From positions 1 through 5,326 of the forward strand of contig JAIXNA010000080.1 in NCBI GenBank assembly GCA_020328135.1: a stretch of 5,326 bases of DNA, written 5' to 3'. The notes under the pieces are model-generated. The model saw nothing but the letters and a program-made list of their open reading frames with translations. It was not told the DNA's origin and searched no databases. Shown one piece after another: positions 1 to 5,142 of this stretch (the stretch's first letter is position 1; every line of letters begins with the position of its first letter). The position numbers and the translations under genes are program-made. Source of the stretch: Candidatus Endomicrobiellum dinenymphae (GTDB lineage Bacteria > Elusimicrobiota > Endomicrobiia > Endomicrobiales > Endomicrobiaceae).

Positions 1-101
1 TTAATGCTTAAGTTATCATAAAATATATGCAACGCATAGCAATCTTCATACTGCGGATAAATACCGTAGGCCGCAAAACCGCCGCCCAATCCGTTTGAAC
101 G
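1..101 (-). pseudogene. Inverted fragment of the glutamine amidotransferase gene (left arm of inverted repeat)
   Basis: Read on the minus strand, this stretch is identical, base for base, to 598-698 inside the amidotransferase gene. It encodes the same residues, from RSNGLGGG to YDNLSI (codons 41-73 plus two bases of codon 74). It touches the left edge, so the copy may continue outside the window. Upstream on the minus strand the frame stays open to a TAA at 204-206, but it has no ATG, GTG or TTG codon and does not resemble the gene's true N-terminus, which includes the catalytic Cys. As seen, it is therefore a headless fragment and not an intact second gene. It could be a true partial duplication, the edge of a second rearranged operon copy, or a chimera made during amplification or assembly. 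The identity is certain; its biological reality is not. Confidence 0.7.
1..101. repeat. Left arm of 101-bp perfect inverted repeat
   Basis: Position p pairs with position 699-p for every base from 1 to 101, with no mismatch. The match stops at 102 versus 597. The outer end is not seen because the window begins inside the repeat, so 101 bp is a minimum length. Confidence 0.95.
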
Positions 102-216
102 CGCGATTAGCGATTTAAAATCAAACGATAATAACGCTGCTGACGCAAGTAGGCGGCAGATTACATAAAAAGATGATATTATTACATATACAAATATGTC
201 ATTTTATTAAAAGCTT

Positions 217-284
217 GTAGTTGTTTTAATCCATTTGTCTTTATTTGACAAAAGCATAATATGTTATAAGATACTTACAACTAC
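217..284. repeat. Inverted GTAGTTGT / ACAACTAC pair around a small hairpin
   Basis: GTAGTTGT (217-224) is matched by its reverse complement ACAACTAC (277-284). Between them a 6-bp stem, TTTGTC (234-239) with GACAAA (247-252), closes a 7-nt loop and overlaps the first TTGACA box. It could be an operator or a weak transcript structure; at this length chance is possible. Confidence 0.35.
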
Positions 285-333
285 TTTAAATTTCCTAAAA
301 TGGGCAATATGTTGCGATGTTTTACAACTGCTT
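275..333. repeat. Direct repeat TTACAACTRCTT
   Basis: TTACAACTACTT (275-286) and TTACAACTGCTT (322-333) match at 11 of 12 bases, 47 nt apart start to start. The second copy runs into the TTGACA box at 332-337, so a protein bound there would touch the -35 element. The core also occurs inverted at 217-224. Confidence 0.4.
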
Positions 334-360
334 GACATTTCGAGGTGTTTTCTGTAAACT
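332..360 (+). promoter_or_regulatory. Probable sigma-70-type promoter of the glutamate synthase operon
   Basis: A perfect -35 box TTGACA (332-337) is followed, after a 17-nt spacer, by TAAACT (355-360), which matches the -10 consensus at 4 of 6 positions. Transcription would begin near 367 and leave a leader of about 110 nt. A second perfect TTGACA (245-250) has a poorer partner, TAAGAT at 267-272, with a 16-nt spacer. The choice rests on consensus matching alone. Confidence 0.45.
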
Positions 361-418
361 TTATACGGCGTAGTTATAAGGTTAGTCGACTGTGGCGCGT
401 AGTGTGTCCTAAAAATCT

Positions 419-437
419 CCCAAATGGGCATTTTGGG
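419..437 (+). promoter_or_regulatory. Leader hairpin / dyad with possible pairing to the ribosome binding site
   Basis: CCCAAA (419-424) can pair with TTTGGG (432-437) over a 7-nt loop, and the stem is followed by GTATTTTT. As DNA the same place is a near-perfect dyad, AAATG-GG-CATTT (422-433), with outer CC/GG pairs. CTCCCA (417-422) is also the exact complement of TGGGAG (466-471), which overlaps the start of the first gene's ribosome binding site. Two exclusive folds, one hiding that site, are therefore possible. No known riboswitch class is recognised. The role is inferred. Confidence 0.35.
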
Positions 438-466
438 GTATTTTTACGTCTAGCGTGTGCTTCCGT

Positions 467-474
467 GGGAGGGG
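467..474 (+). promoter_or_regulatory. Strong ribosome binding site of the amidotransferase gene
   Basis: GGGAGGGG lies just before the ATG at 478, with the GGAGG core (468-472) 5 nt from the start codon. It supports this ATG over the in-frame TTG at 496. It is also the segment that CTCCCA in the leader could mask. Confidence 0.75.
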
Positions 475-477
475 TAA

Positions 478-1569
478 ATGTTAAAAGAGGGTGAATTGAG
501 GATCCCATCCGGGTGCGCTATAAGCGGCATTATAGACAAAAAAGGCAAAAGATTTAGCGGCGAAGAAATTATTAAGTCTATTGCTTTGATGCGTGATCGT
601 TCAAACGGATTGGGCGGCGGTTTTGCGGCCTACGGTATTTATCCGCAGTATGAAGATTGCTATGCGTTGCATATATTTTATGATAACTTAAGCATTAAGA
701 CGCAAACTGAGGATTTTCTTGCAATGCACTTCGATATTGAAAGCGCGGGTAATATTCCAACAAAGCACGTTCGTTGCATTGCAAATAAACCATTAATATG
801 GCGTTATTTTGTACACCCAAGAACATACATGGTAAGAGAAGGGTTTTTGGACGAAGCCGAATTTACGTCAAGATGTGTAATAAGGATAAATAAGGAATAT
901 AAAGGGGCTTATGTTTTTTCCAGTGGAAAAAATATGGGAGCGTTTAAGGGAGTAGGCTATCCTGAAGATATCGGCGAGTTTTTTATGTTGGATACTTATG
1001 AGGCTCACACGTGGACAGCGCATGGAAGATTTCCTACGAATACTCCGGGATGGTGGGGCGGCGCCCATCCCTTTACAATGCTTAATTGGTCTGTAGTGCA
1101 TAACGGTGAAATATCTTCCTATGATGCTAATAGAAGGTTTGTGGAAATGTATGGATATAAATGTACTCTTCAAACCGATACCGAAGTGATAACATATCTA
1201 TTTGACATGCTTGTAAGAAAACATAATATTCCAATGGAGAAGGCTATAAAAATAGTAGCGGCTCCTTTTTGGGACGACATTGAAAGAGAAAATAAAGAGT
1301 CACAAACCGAATTAAAGAGCATGAGGGCTGTTTATGCTAATGCGCTAATTAACGGACCATTCTCAATAATTTTAGGATGTGAAAAAGGAATGATAGCTTT
1401 AAATGACAGGATTAAGCTTCGTTCGTTGGTTGCTGCGGAAAAAGGGGATAGAACTTATGTGGCAAGCGAAGAGAGCGCGATAAGAGTAATATGCGATAAT
1501 CCGGATAAAATATGGTCCCCAAAAGGCGGGGAGCCGGTTATTGCCTTGTTGGAAGGCGAACAAAAATGA
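478..1569 (+). CDS. Glutamate synthase, glutamine amidotransferase (class II) subunit of the split type
   Basis: This 363-residue protein hydrolyses glutamine and passes ammonia to the synthase subunit encoded next door, in the cytoplasm. It is a class II (N-terminal nucleophile) amidotransferase. The Cys in SGCAISGI (Cys13) is the expected nucleophile. HGRFPTNT (182-189) is the usual arginine-containing glutamine-binding motif. HNGEI (207/208-212) supplies the oxyanion-hole Asn/Gly, and TDTE follows at 233-236. The SPKGGEP stretch near the C-terminus is typical of stand-alone GltB amidotransferase domains. The ATG has an excellent ribosome binding site, which leaves 12 residues before Cys13; these would have to be removed to free the catalytic amine. 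The gene overlaps the next by 4 nt (ATGA), so translation is probably coupled. Codons 41-74 are duplicated, inverted, at 1-101. Related GlxB/MgsA proteins use other amine acceptors, but the companion genes favour glutamate synthase. Confidence 0.88.
   Translation: MLKEGELRIPSGCAISGIIDKKGKRFSGEEIIKSIALMRDRSNGLGGGFAAYGIYPQYEDCYALHIFYDNLSIKTQTEDFLAMHFDIESAGNIPTKHVRCIANKPLIWRYFVHPRTYMVREGFLDEAEFTSRCVIRINKEYKGAYVFSSGKNMGAFKGVGYPEDIGEFFMLDTYEAHTWTAHGRFPTNTPGWWGGAHPFTMLNWSVVHNGEISSYDANRRFVEMYGYKCTLQTDTEVITYLFDMLVRKHNIPMEKAIKIVAAPFWDDIERENKESQTELKSMRAVYANALINGPFSIILGCEKGMIALNDRIKLRSLVAAEKGDRTYVASEESAIRVICDNPDKIWSPKGGEPVIALLEGEQK
598..698. repeat. Right arm of 101-bp perfect inverted repeat, inside the amidotransferase gene
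   Basis: This is the reverse complement of 1-101 and lies within codons 41-74 of the amidotransferase gene, 496 bp from the other arm. The arm starts exactly on a codon boundary (codon 41) and on a 10-bp dyad, CGTT-CA-AACG (598-607). Recombination between the arms would invert 102-597, which holds the promoter region, the leader and the codons for the catalytic N-terminus. Confidence 0.95.
1551..1556 (+). promoter_or_regulatory. Internal ribosome binding site deciding the synthase start
   Basis: GGAAGG inside the last codons of the amidotransferase gene lies 9 nt before the ATG at 1566. It supports that start over the in-frame ATG at 1512, which would lengthen the overlap to 58 nt and add 18 residues outside the conserved ferredoxin region. 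Confidence 0.6.
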
Positions 1570-3071
1570 ATTTAGATTTTAATACTCCATCATTTGAAGT
1601 AATAAGAAATGAAAAGAAATGCATTAATTGTCGCGTATGTGAGCAGCAGTGCTCTAATAAAGTGCATTCATACGATATGAAAAAAAAGGTTTTTAATGCC
1701 AACGATGTAAAATGTGTTAATTGTCATAGATGCGTTGTTCTTTGCCCTGCAAAGGCTCTAGTTATAAAAAAATATCCTCTTGAATTTAGAGAAAATGCAA
1801 ATTGGACGGACGGAGCGATAAAAGAAATCTATAAGCAATCGCAAACGGGCGGTATTTTGCTTTCAAGCATGGGTAATCCCAAATCTTTTCCGATTTATTG
1901 GGATAGAATACTTCTTAACGCAAGCCAAGTTACAAATCCATCTATAGATCCTTTGCGCGAGCCTATGGAAACAAAAGTTATGATAGGAAGAAAACCCGAG
2001 AAGCTTGAGTTTAACGCTAAGGGTAAACTGATTACAAAAATGCCTCCTCAGGTTGAGTTAAAAATGCCTATAATGTTTTCCGCGATGAGCTATGGTTCCA
2101 TTTCCAGAAATGCTCACGAATGTCTTGCAAGAGCCGCCGAAGAGCTTGGAATTTGTTATAACACCGGTGAAGGCGGTTTAAATAAAGATTTTTACAAATA
2201 TGGTAAAAATACTATTGTGCAGGTTGCGTCGGGCAGATTTGGCGTTCATAAAGAATATTTAAATGCTGGCGTTGCAATTGAAATTAAAATTGGTCAGGGG
2301 GCAAAGCCGGGTATTGGAGGTCATTTGCCTGGCAGAAAAGTTGGAAAAGATGTCTCTGTTACAAGAATGATACCTATAGGATCTGATGCTATTTCTCCGG
2401 CTCCTCATCATGATATTTATTCCATAGAAGATTTAAGACAACTTATCTTTTCATTAAAAGAAGTTACAGATTATAAAAAACCTGTTTTTGTAAAAATTGC
2501 TGCAGTTCATAATGCGGCTGCTATAGCTTCAGGTATTGTTAGAGCGGGCGCGGACGCAATTGTGATTGACGGTTTTCGCGGCGGCACAGGCGCAGCTCCA
2601 ACAAGAGTGAGAGATAATGTAGGTATTCCCGTAGAGTTCGCGCTAGCTTCTATAGACCAAAGGTTAAGAGAAGAAGGCATAAGAAATCAAATTTCTCTTC
2701 TTGCTTCGGGCAGTATCAGAAATAGCGCAGATGTAGTGAAAGCTATTGCATTGGGCGCTGATGCTGTTTGTATCGGTTCGGCTGCGCTCATAGCGCTTGG
2801 TTGCCATATGTGTTGTTCTTGTTCGGTCGGCAAATGTAATTGGGGAATAGCTACGCAAGATGTAGACCTTGTAAAGAGACTTGATACTGATACTATGTAC
2901 AAACGACTTGTAAATTTGGTTTCCGCGTGGGGTCATGAGATACAAGAGATGCTTGGCGGTATGGGCATTAACGCCATTGACAGTTTAAGAGGTAACAGGC
3001 TTATGCTGAGAGGCATTGGGCTGAGCGAGAAAGAATTGAGTATTCTTGGTATTCAGTATGCCGGTGAATAA
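1566..3071 (+). CDS. Glutamate synthase, ferredoxin-FMN catalytic subunit (archaeal-type split GltB)
   Basis: This 501-residue protein makes glutamate from 2-oxoglutarate, ammonia delivered from glutamine, and electrons. An N-terminal bacterial-ferredoxin module has two complete CxxCxxCxxxC motifs (Cys19, 22, 25, 29 and Cys50, 53, 56, 60) for two [4Fe-4S] clusters. The FMN-binding TIM-barrel follows, with hallmark stretches GQGAKPGIGGHLPG (243-256), ISPAPHHDIYSIEDL (276-290), GFRGGTGAAP (336-345) and the phosphate-binding SGSIR (381-385). Cys413-x5-Cys419-x4-Cys424, ending in the WGIATQD motif, matches the GltB [3Fe-4S] site. The large central domain of full-length GltB is absent, as in other split enzymes. 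Start ATG 1566 overlaps the previous stop. No GltD gene is visible, so electrons probably enter through the ferredoxin module from a ferredoxin or an unlinked partner. A GlxD/MgsC-like role with another amine is a less likely alternative. Confidence 0.9.
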   Translation: MNLDFNTPSFEVIRNEKKCINCRVCEQQCSNKVHSYDMKKKVFNANDVKCVNCHRCVVLCPAKALVIKKYPLEFRENANWTDGAIKEIYKQSQTGGILLSSMGNPKSFPIYWDRILLNASQVTNPSIDPLREPMETKVMIGRKPEKLEFNAKGKLITKMPPQVELKMPIMFSAMSYGSISRNAHECLARAAEELGICYNTGEGGLNKDFYKYGKNTIVQVASGRFGVHKEYLNAGVAIEIKIGQGAKPGIGGHLPGRKVGKDVSVTRMIPIGSDAISPAPHHDIYSIEDLRQLIFSLKEVTDYKKPVFVKIAAVHNAAAIASGIVRAGADAIVIDGFRGGTGAAPTRVRDNVGIPVEFALASIDQRLREEGIRNQISLLASGSIRNSADVVKAIALGADAVCIGSAALIALGCHMCCSCSVGKCNWGIATQDVDLVKRLDTDTMYKRLVNLVSAWGHEIQEMLGGMGINAIDSLRGNRLMLRGIGLSEKELSILGIQYAGE

Positions 3072-3111
3072 TTTTTTTGATATTTCTTGTTGTGTTTTTA
3101 TACACATTATT

Positions 3112-3131
3112 TAAATTTGGTTCGAAATTTA
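3112..3131 (+). repeat. AT-only inverted repeat between the synthase and GXGXG genes
   Basis: TAAATTT (3112-3118) and AAATTTA (3125-3131) form a 7-bp stem over the 6-nt loop GGTTCG. It sits in the 84-nt gap between two genes that should be made together. It has no GC pairs and no following T run, so it is not a convincing terminator. An RNA processing or translation-spacing role is possible, as is chance in AT-rich DNA. Confidence 0.3.
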
Positions 3132-3155
3132 TGTTTTGTATAAAGAGGTAGAAAT

Positions 3156-3893
3156 ATGAAGACTATCGACGCTTTAAATGTTTATTATTGCGAATTAAAC
3201 GATTTAATTGATAATACAATCGAAACGGAAGAGACTATTTCTTTAAAAAATGTTTTTGGTCAAAGATACATCGGAAGAGGTTTGCCAGAAAAAGTTAAAT
3301 TGAAAATTTACGGTATTCCGGGAAATGGTATGGCCGCATATATGGACGGGGCAGAGCTTGAAATATTTGGCAATGCTCAAGATGCTGTTGGAAATACAAT
3401 GAATAACGGCAGAATAATAGTCCATGGTAATTGCGGAGATACTTTGGGTTATGCTATGAGAGGCGGAGAAATTTATGTTGAAGGAAATGTTGGTTATAGA
3501 GCTGGTATTCACATGAAAGAATATAAAGAAATGAAACCTGTAATCGTAGCAGGCGGTAAAGCCGGCGAATTCCTTGGAGAGTACATGGCGGGAGGGGCGA
3601 TTATTTTGCTTGGTTTAAATTTTTCAAAAAACGGGCCAATAGTAGGTAAATTTTGCGGAACTGGTATGCATGGTGGAGCCATCTATTTAAATGGTAATAC
3701 TGATGAATATATGTTTGGTAAAGAGGCTGTTAAGGTTGCTATTACAGATGCAGACATTGCATTTTTGAAAAAACACATTGATTTTTACTCAGAAACTTTT
3801 AAAAAAGATTTAAAACATTTAAAAATAGAATCATTTTCAAAATACGCGGCAGTTAATAAAAATCCGTATTCAAATATGTATTGTGTTTATTAA
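3156..3893 (+). CDS. Glutamate synthase, GXGXG (beta-helix) subunit
   Basis: This 245-residue protein corresponds to the C-terminal domain of GltB, which has a structural role holding the amidotransferase and synthase domains together. Residues about 52-180 carry repeated turns with regularly spaced glycines: GNGMAAYMDGAELEIFG, GNTMNNGRIIVHG, GYAMRGGEIYVEG, GEYMAGGAIILLG and GTGMHGGAIYLNG. This is the GXGXG right-handed beta-helix signature shared by GltB, GlxC/MgsB and formylmethanofuran dehydrogenase subunit C. No catalytic residues are expected. The ATG follows AAAGAGGT with 7-nt spacing. The gene lies 84 nt after the synthase and 32 nt before carA, on the same strand, so it probably belongs to the same transcript. 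The last 40 or so residues are Lys/Tyr-rich and lack the glycine pattern. Family assignment is firm; the substrate of the complex is inferred from the neighbours. Confidence 0.88.
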   Translation: MKTIDALNVYYCELNDLIDNTIETEETISLKNVFGQRYIGRGLPEKVKLKIYGIPGNGMAAYMDGAELEIFGNAQDAVGNTMNNGRIIVHGNCGDTLGYAMRGGEIYVEGNVGYRAGIHMKEYKEMKPVIVAGGKAGEFLGEYMAGGAIILLGLNFSKNGPIVGKFCGTGMHGGAIYLNGNTDEYMFGKEAVKVAITDADIAFLKKHIDFYSETFKKDLKHLKIESFSKYAAVNKNPYSNMYCVY

Positions 3894-3913
3894 GCGCTGA
3901 ATTTTTGAAGAAG

Positions 3914-3918
3914 AAGGA
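3914..3918 (+). promoter_or_regulatory. Ribosome binding site of carA
   Basis: AAGGA lies 7 nt before ATG 3926 and is well placed. A second purine stretch, AGGAG (3921-3925), abuts the ATG and is too close to serve it. It is also too far (18 nt) from the next in-frame ATG at 3944. Confidence 0.55.
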
Positions 3919-3925
3919 TTAGGAG

Positions 3926-5074
3926 ATGGAAAAAGAGAGAAAGATGTTAGACAAAAAATACAAGAAAGCTTATCTAAAACTATCCAACGGCGTAACGCTT
4001 GGAGGAAGAGCTATTGGCGCTGGCGTAATTGTAAGCGGCGAGATGGTTTTTAATACGGGTATGCTAGGATATAGCGAAGCTATGACAGATCCCTCATATT
4101 TAGGACAGATTTTGGTTTTCAGTTTTTGCCTTATAGGCAATTACGGAATACCTCTTCCTAAAGATGGGAATCTTTTTATGTCTAAAGGTCACGAAAGTTC
4201 TTCAATAAAAACGCAAGGTATTATAGTGTCGGATATTTATGACGGCTGTTATCATCATGACGGCGGTATTTCTCTTGAAGAGTGGATGGAAAGTCAAGGC
4301 GTATCGGGGATTGCCGGTATAGACACAAGATATTTGGTTCAGATGATAAGGGAAAATGGGAATCTTTGGGGGAAAATCATTCCTGAAGGTGGAAAACCAC
4401 AGGATAAAAATAAGTTTGAATTTTTGAAAAACTTTCAAGACAACGAATATGCTGATCCGTCAAAATATAATTTAATGCCGTCTGTGTCAACTAAAGAAGT
4501 AGTAAAAATGGGTAAAGGTTTTAAAAAAGTTGCAGTTATTGATTGCGGCGCAAAATGGAACATCATGCGAATGCTTATAGAGAGAGGATGCGAAGCGCAT
4601 GTTTTGCCCTGGGATACAGATTTTTCCGAAATACAATGCGATGGGTGGGTTATAAGTAACGGTCCCGGAGATCCAAAAAATACAGGTGATTTGGTTGATA
4701 GAATAAAAAAAGATGTTTTAAGCGCAAACAAGCCTGTTTTGGGAATATGTTTGGGGCATCAGCTTTTGTCTCTTGCGTCCGGAGCGAAAACAAAAAGATT
4801 AAATCACGGGCATAGAAGCCACAACCAGCCTGTTTTTTCTCTTCCTGAAAAAAAGGCGTATATGTCGAGCCAAAATCATAGATATGCGGTTGAAAAAAGT
4901 TCAATAAAGTCTGATTGGGAATTATGGTTTGAAAATGCAAACGATGATTCGGTGGAAGGGTTAAAACATAAAACAAAACCGTTTATGTCCGTACAGTTTC
5001 ATCCTGAAGCGTCAAGCGGACCAAATGACACAAGTTGGATAATGGATAAATTTGTAGGTTCGATAAAAAAGTAG
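3926..5074 (+). CDS. carA: Carbamoyl phosphate synthetase, small (glutaminase) subunit
   Basis: CarA releases ammonia from glutamine and channels it to CarB, which makes carbamoyl phosphate for arginine and pyrimidine synthesis. The 382 residues match the usual family length. The N-terminal CPSase small-chain domain (about 14-155) shows GEMVFNTGMLGYSEAMTDPSY, here at residues 38-58, and a GIDTR motif. The class I glutaminase domain (about 200-380) has ISNGPGDP (243-250), the nucleophile Cys275 in GICLGHQ, and His359/Glu361 in QFHPEA, so the triad is complete. Two usually glycine positions differ: GHRSHNQPV (295-303) has Ser where Gly is typical, and QNHRY (316-320) has Arg for Gly. TYPLIGNYG reads SFCLIGNYG. 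The enzyme therefore looks active but divergent. ATG 3926 is chosen for its ribosome binding site; Met7 at 3944 is an alternative. No carB is in the window. The gene lies 32 nt after the GXGXG gene and probably shares its transcript. Confidence 0.94.
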   Translation: MEKERKMLDKKYKKAYLKLSNGVTLGGRAIGAGVIVSGEMVFNTGMLGYSEAMTDPSYLGQILVFSFCLIGNYGIPLPKDGNLFMSKGHESSSIKTQGIIVSDIYDGCYHHDGGISLEEWMESQGVSGIAGIDTRYLVQMIRENGNLWGKIIPEGGKPQDKNKFEFLKNFQDNEYADPSKYNLMPSVSTKEVVKMGKGFKKVAVIDCGAKWNIMRMLIERGCEAHVLPWDTDFSEIQCDGWVISNGPGDPKNTGDLVDRIKKDVLSANKPVLGICLGHQLLSLASGAKTKRLNHGHRSHNQPVFSLPEKKAYMSSQNHRYAVEKSSIKSDWELWFENANDDSVEGLKHKTKPFMSVQFHPEASSGPNDTSWIMDKFVGSIKK

Positions 5075-5142
5075 CAGACAATTTTGCTCTGAAACTATAA
5101 AGAGAGAATGAGAGCGCAAGTAAATAAAAGGACTCCCTAAAA
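5075..5142. other. Gap between carA and the lipoprotein gene
   Basis: These 68 nt contain no strong GC hairpin followed by T residues, so no rho-independent terminator is visible after carA. TATAAA at 5096-5101 could be a -10 box, but no good -35 precedes it. The lipoprotein gene may be read through from the operon or have an unrecognised promoter. AAAGGA (5127-5132) is its likely ribosome binding site, 10 nt from the ATG. Confidence 0.4.

Larger units (their letters stand above)
102..477. other. Non-coding region upstream of the glutamate synthase operon
   Basis: These 376 bases have no convincing gene in any frame. The longest start-containing plus-strand reading frame I examined is 11 codons from an ATG at 300, without a ribosome binding site. 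The region holds two perfect TTGACA boxes (245-250 and 332-337), three related ACAACTRC elements, two AAATGGGCA repeats, and a GC-richer leader just before the first gene. It most likely contains the operon promoter and control sites. Confidence 0.7.

Noticed and set aside
1..206. Minus-strand frame 206 to 1 as an intact second amidotransferase gene
   Set aside because: It has no ATG, GTG or TTG start and no counterpart of the catalytic Cys region, so only a fragment is supported.
300..335. Eleven-codon reading frame (MGNMLRCFTTA) upstream of the operon as a leader peptide
   Set aside because: It has no ribosome binding site, lies mostly upstream of the best promoter, and contains no run of a regulatory amino acid.
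1512..1565. Upstream start for the synthase adding 18 residues
   Set aside because: The added residues come from the region coding for the previous gene in another frame. ATG 1566 has GGAAGG 9 nt away and the typical ATGA overlap.
2664..2945. Minus-strand reading frames within the synthase and other genes
   Set aside because: They lie opposite strongly conserved coding sequence, have no ribosome binding sites or recognisable domains, and are shadows of the real genes.
3091..3106. TGTGT/ACACA hairpin after the synthase gene as a terminator
   Set aside because: A 5-bp stem without GC strength or a following T run is too weak, and it lies between genes whose products should be made together.
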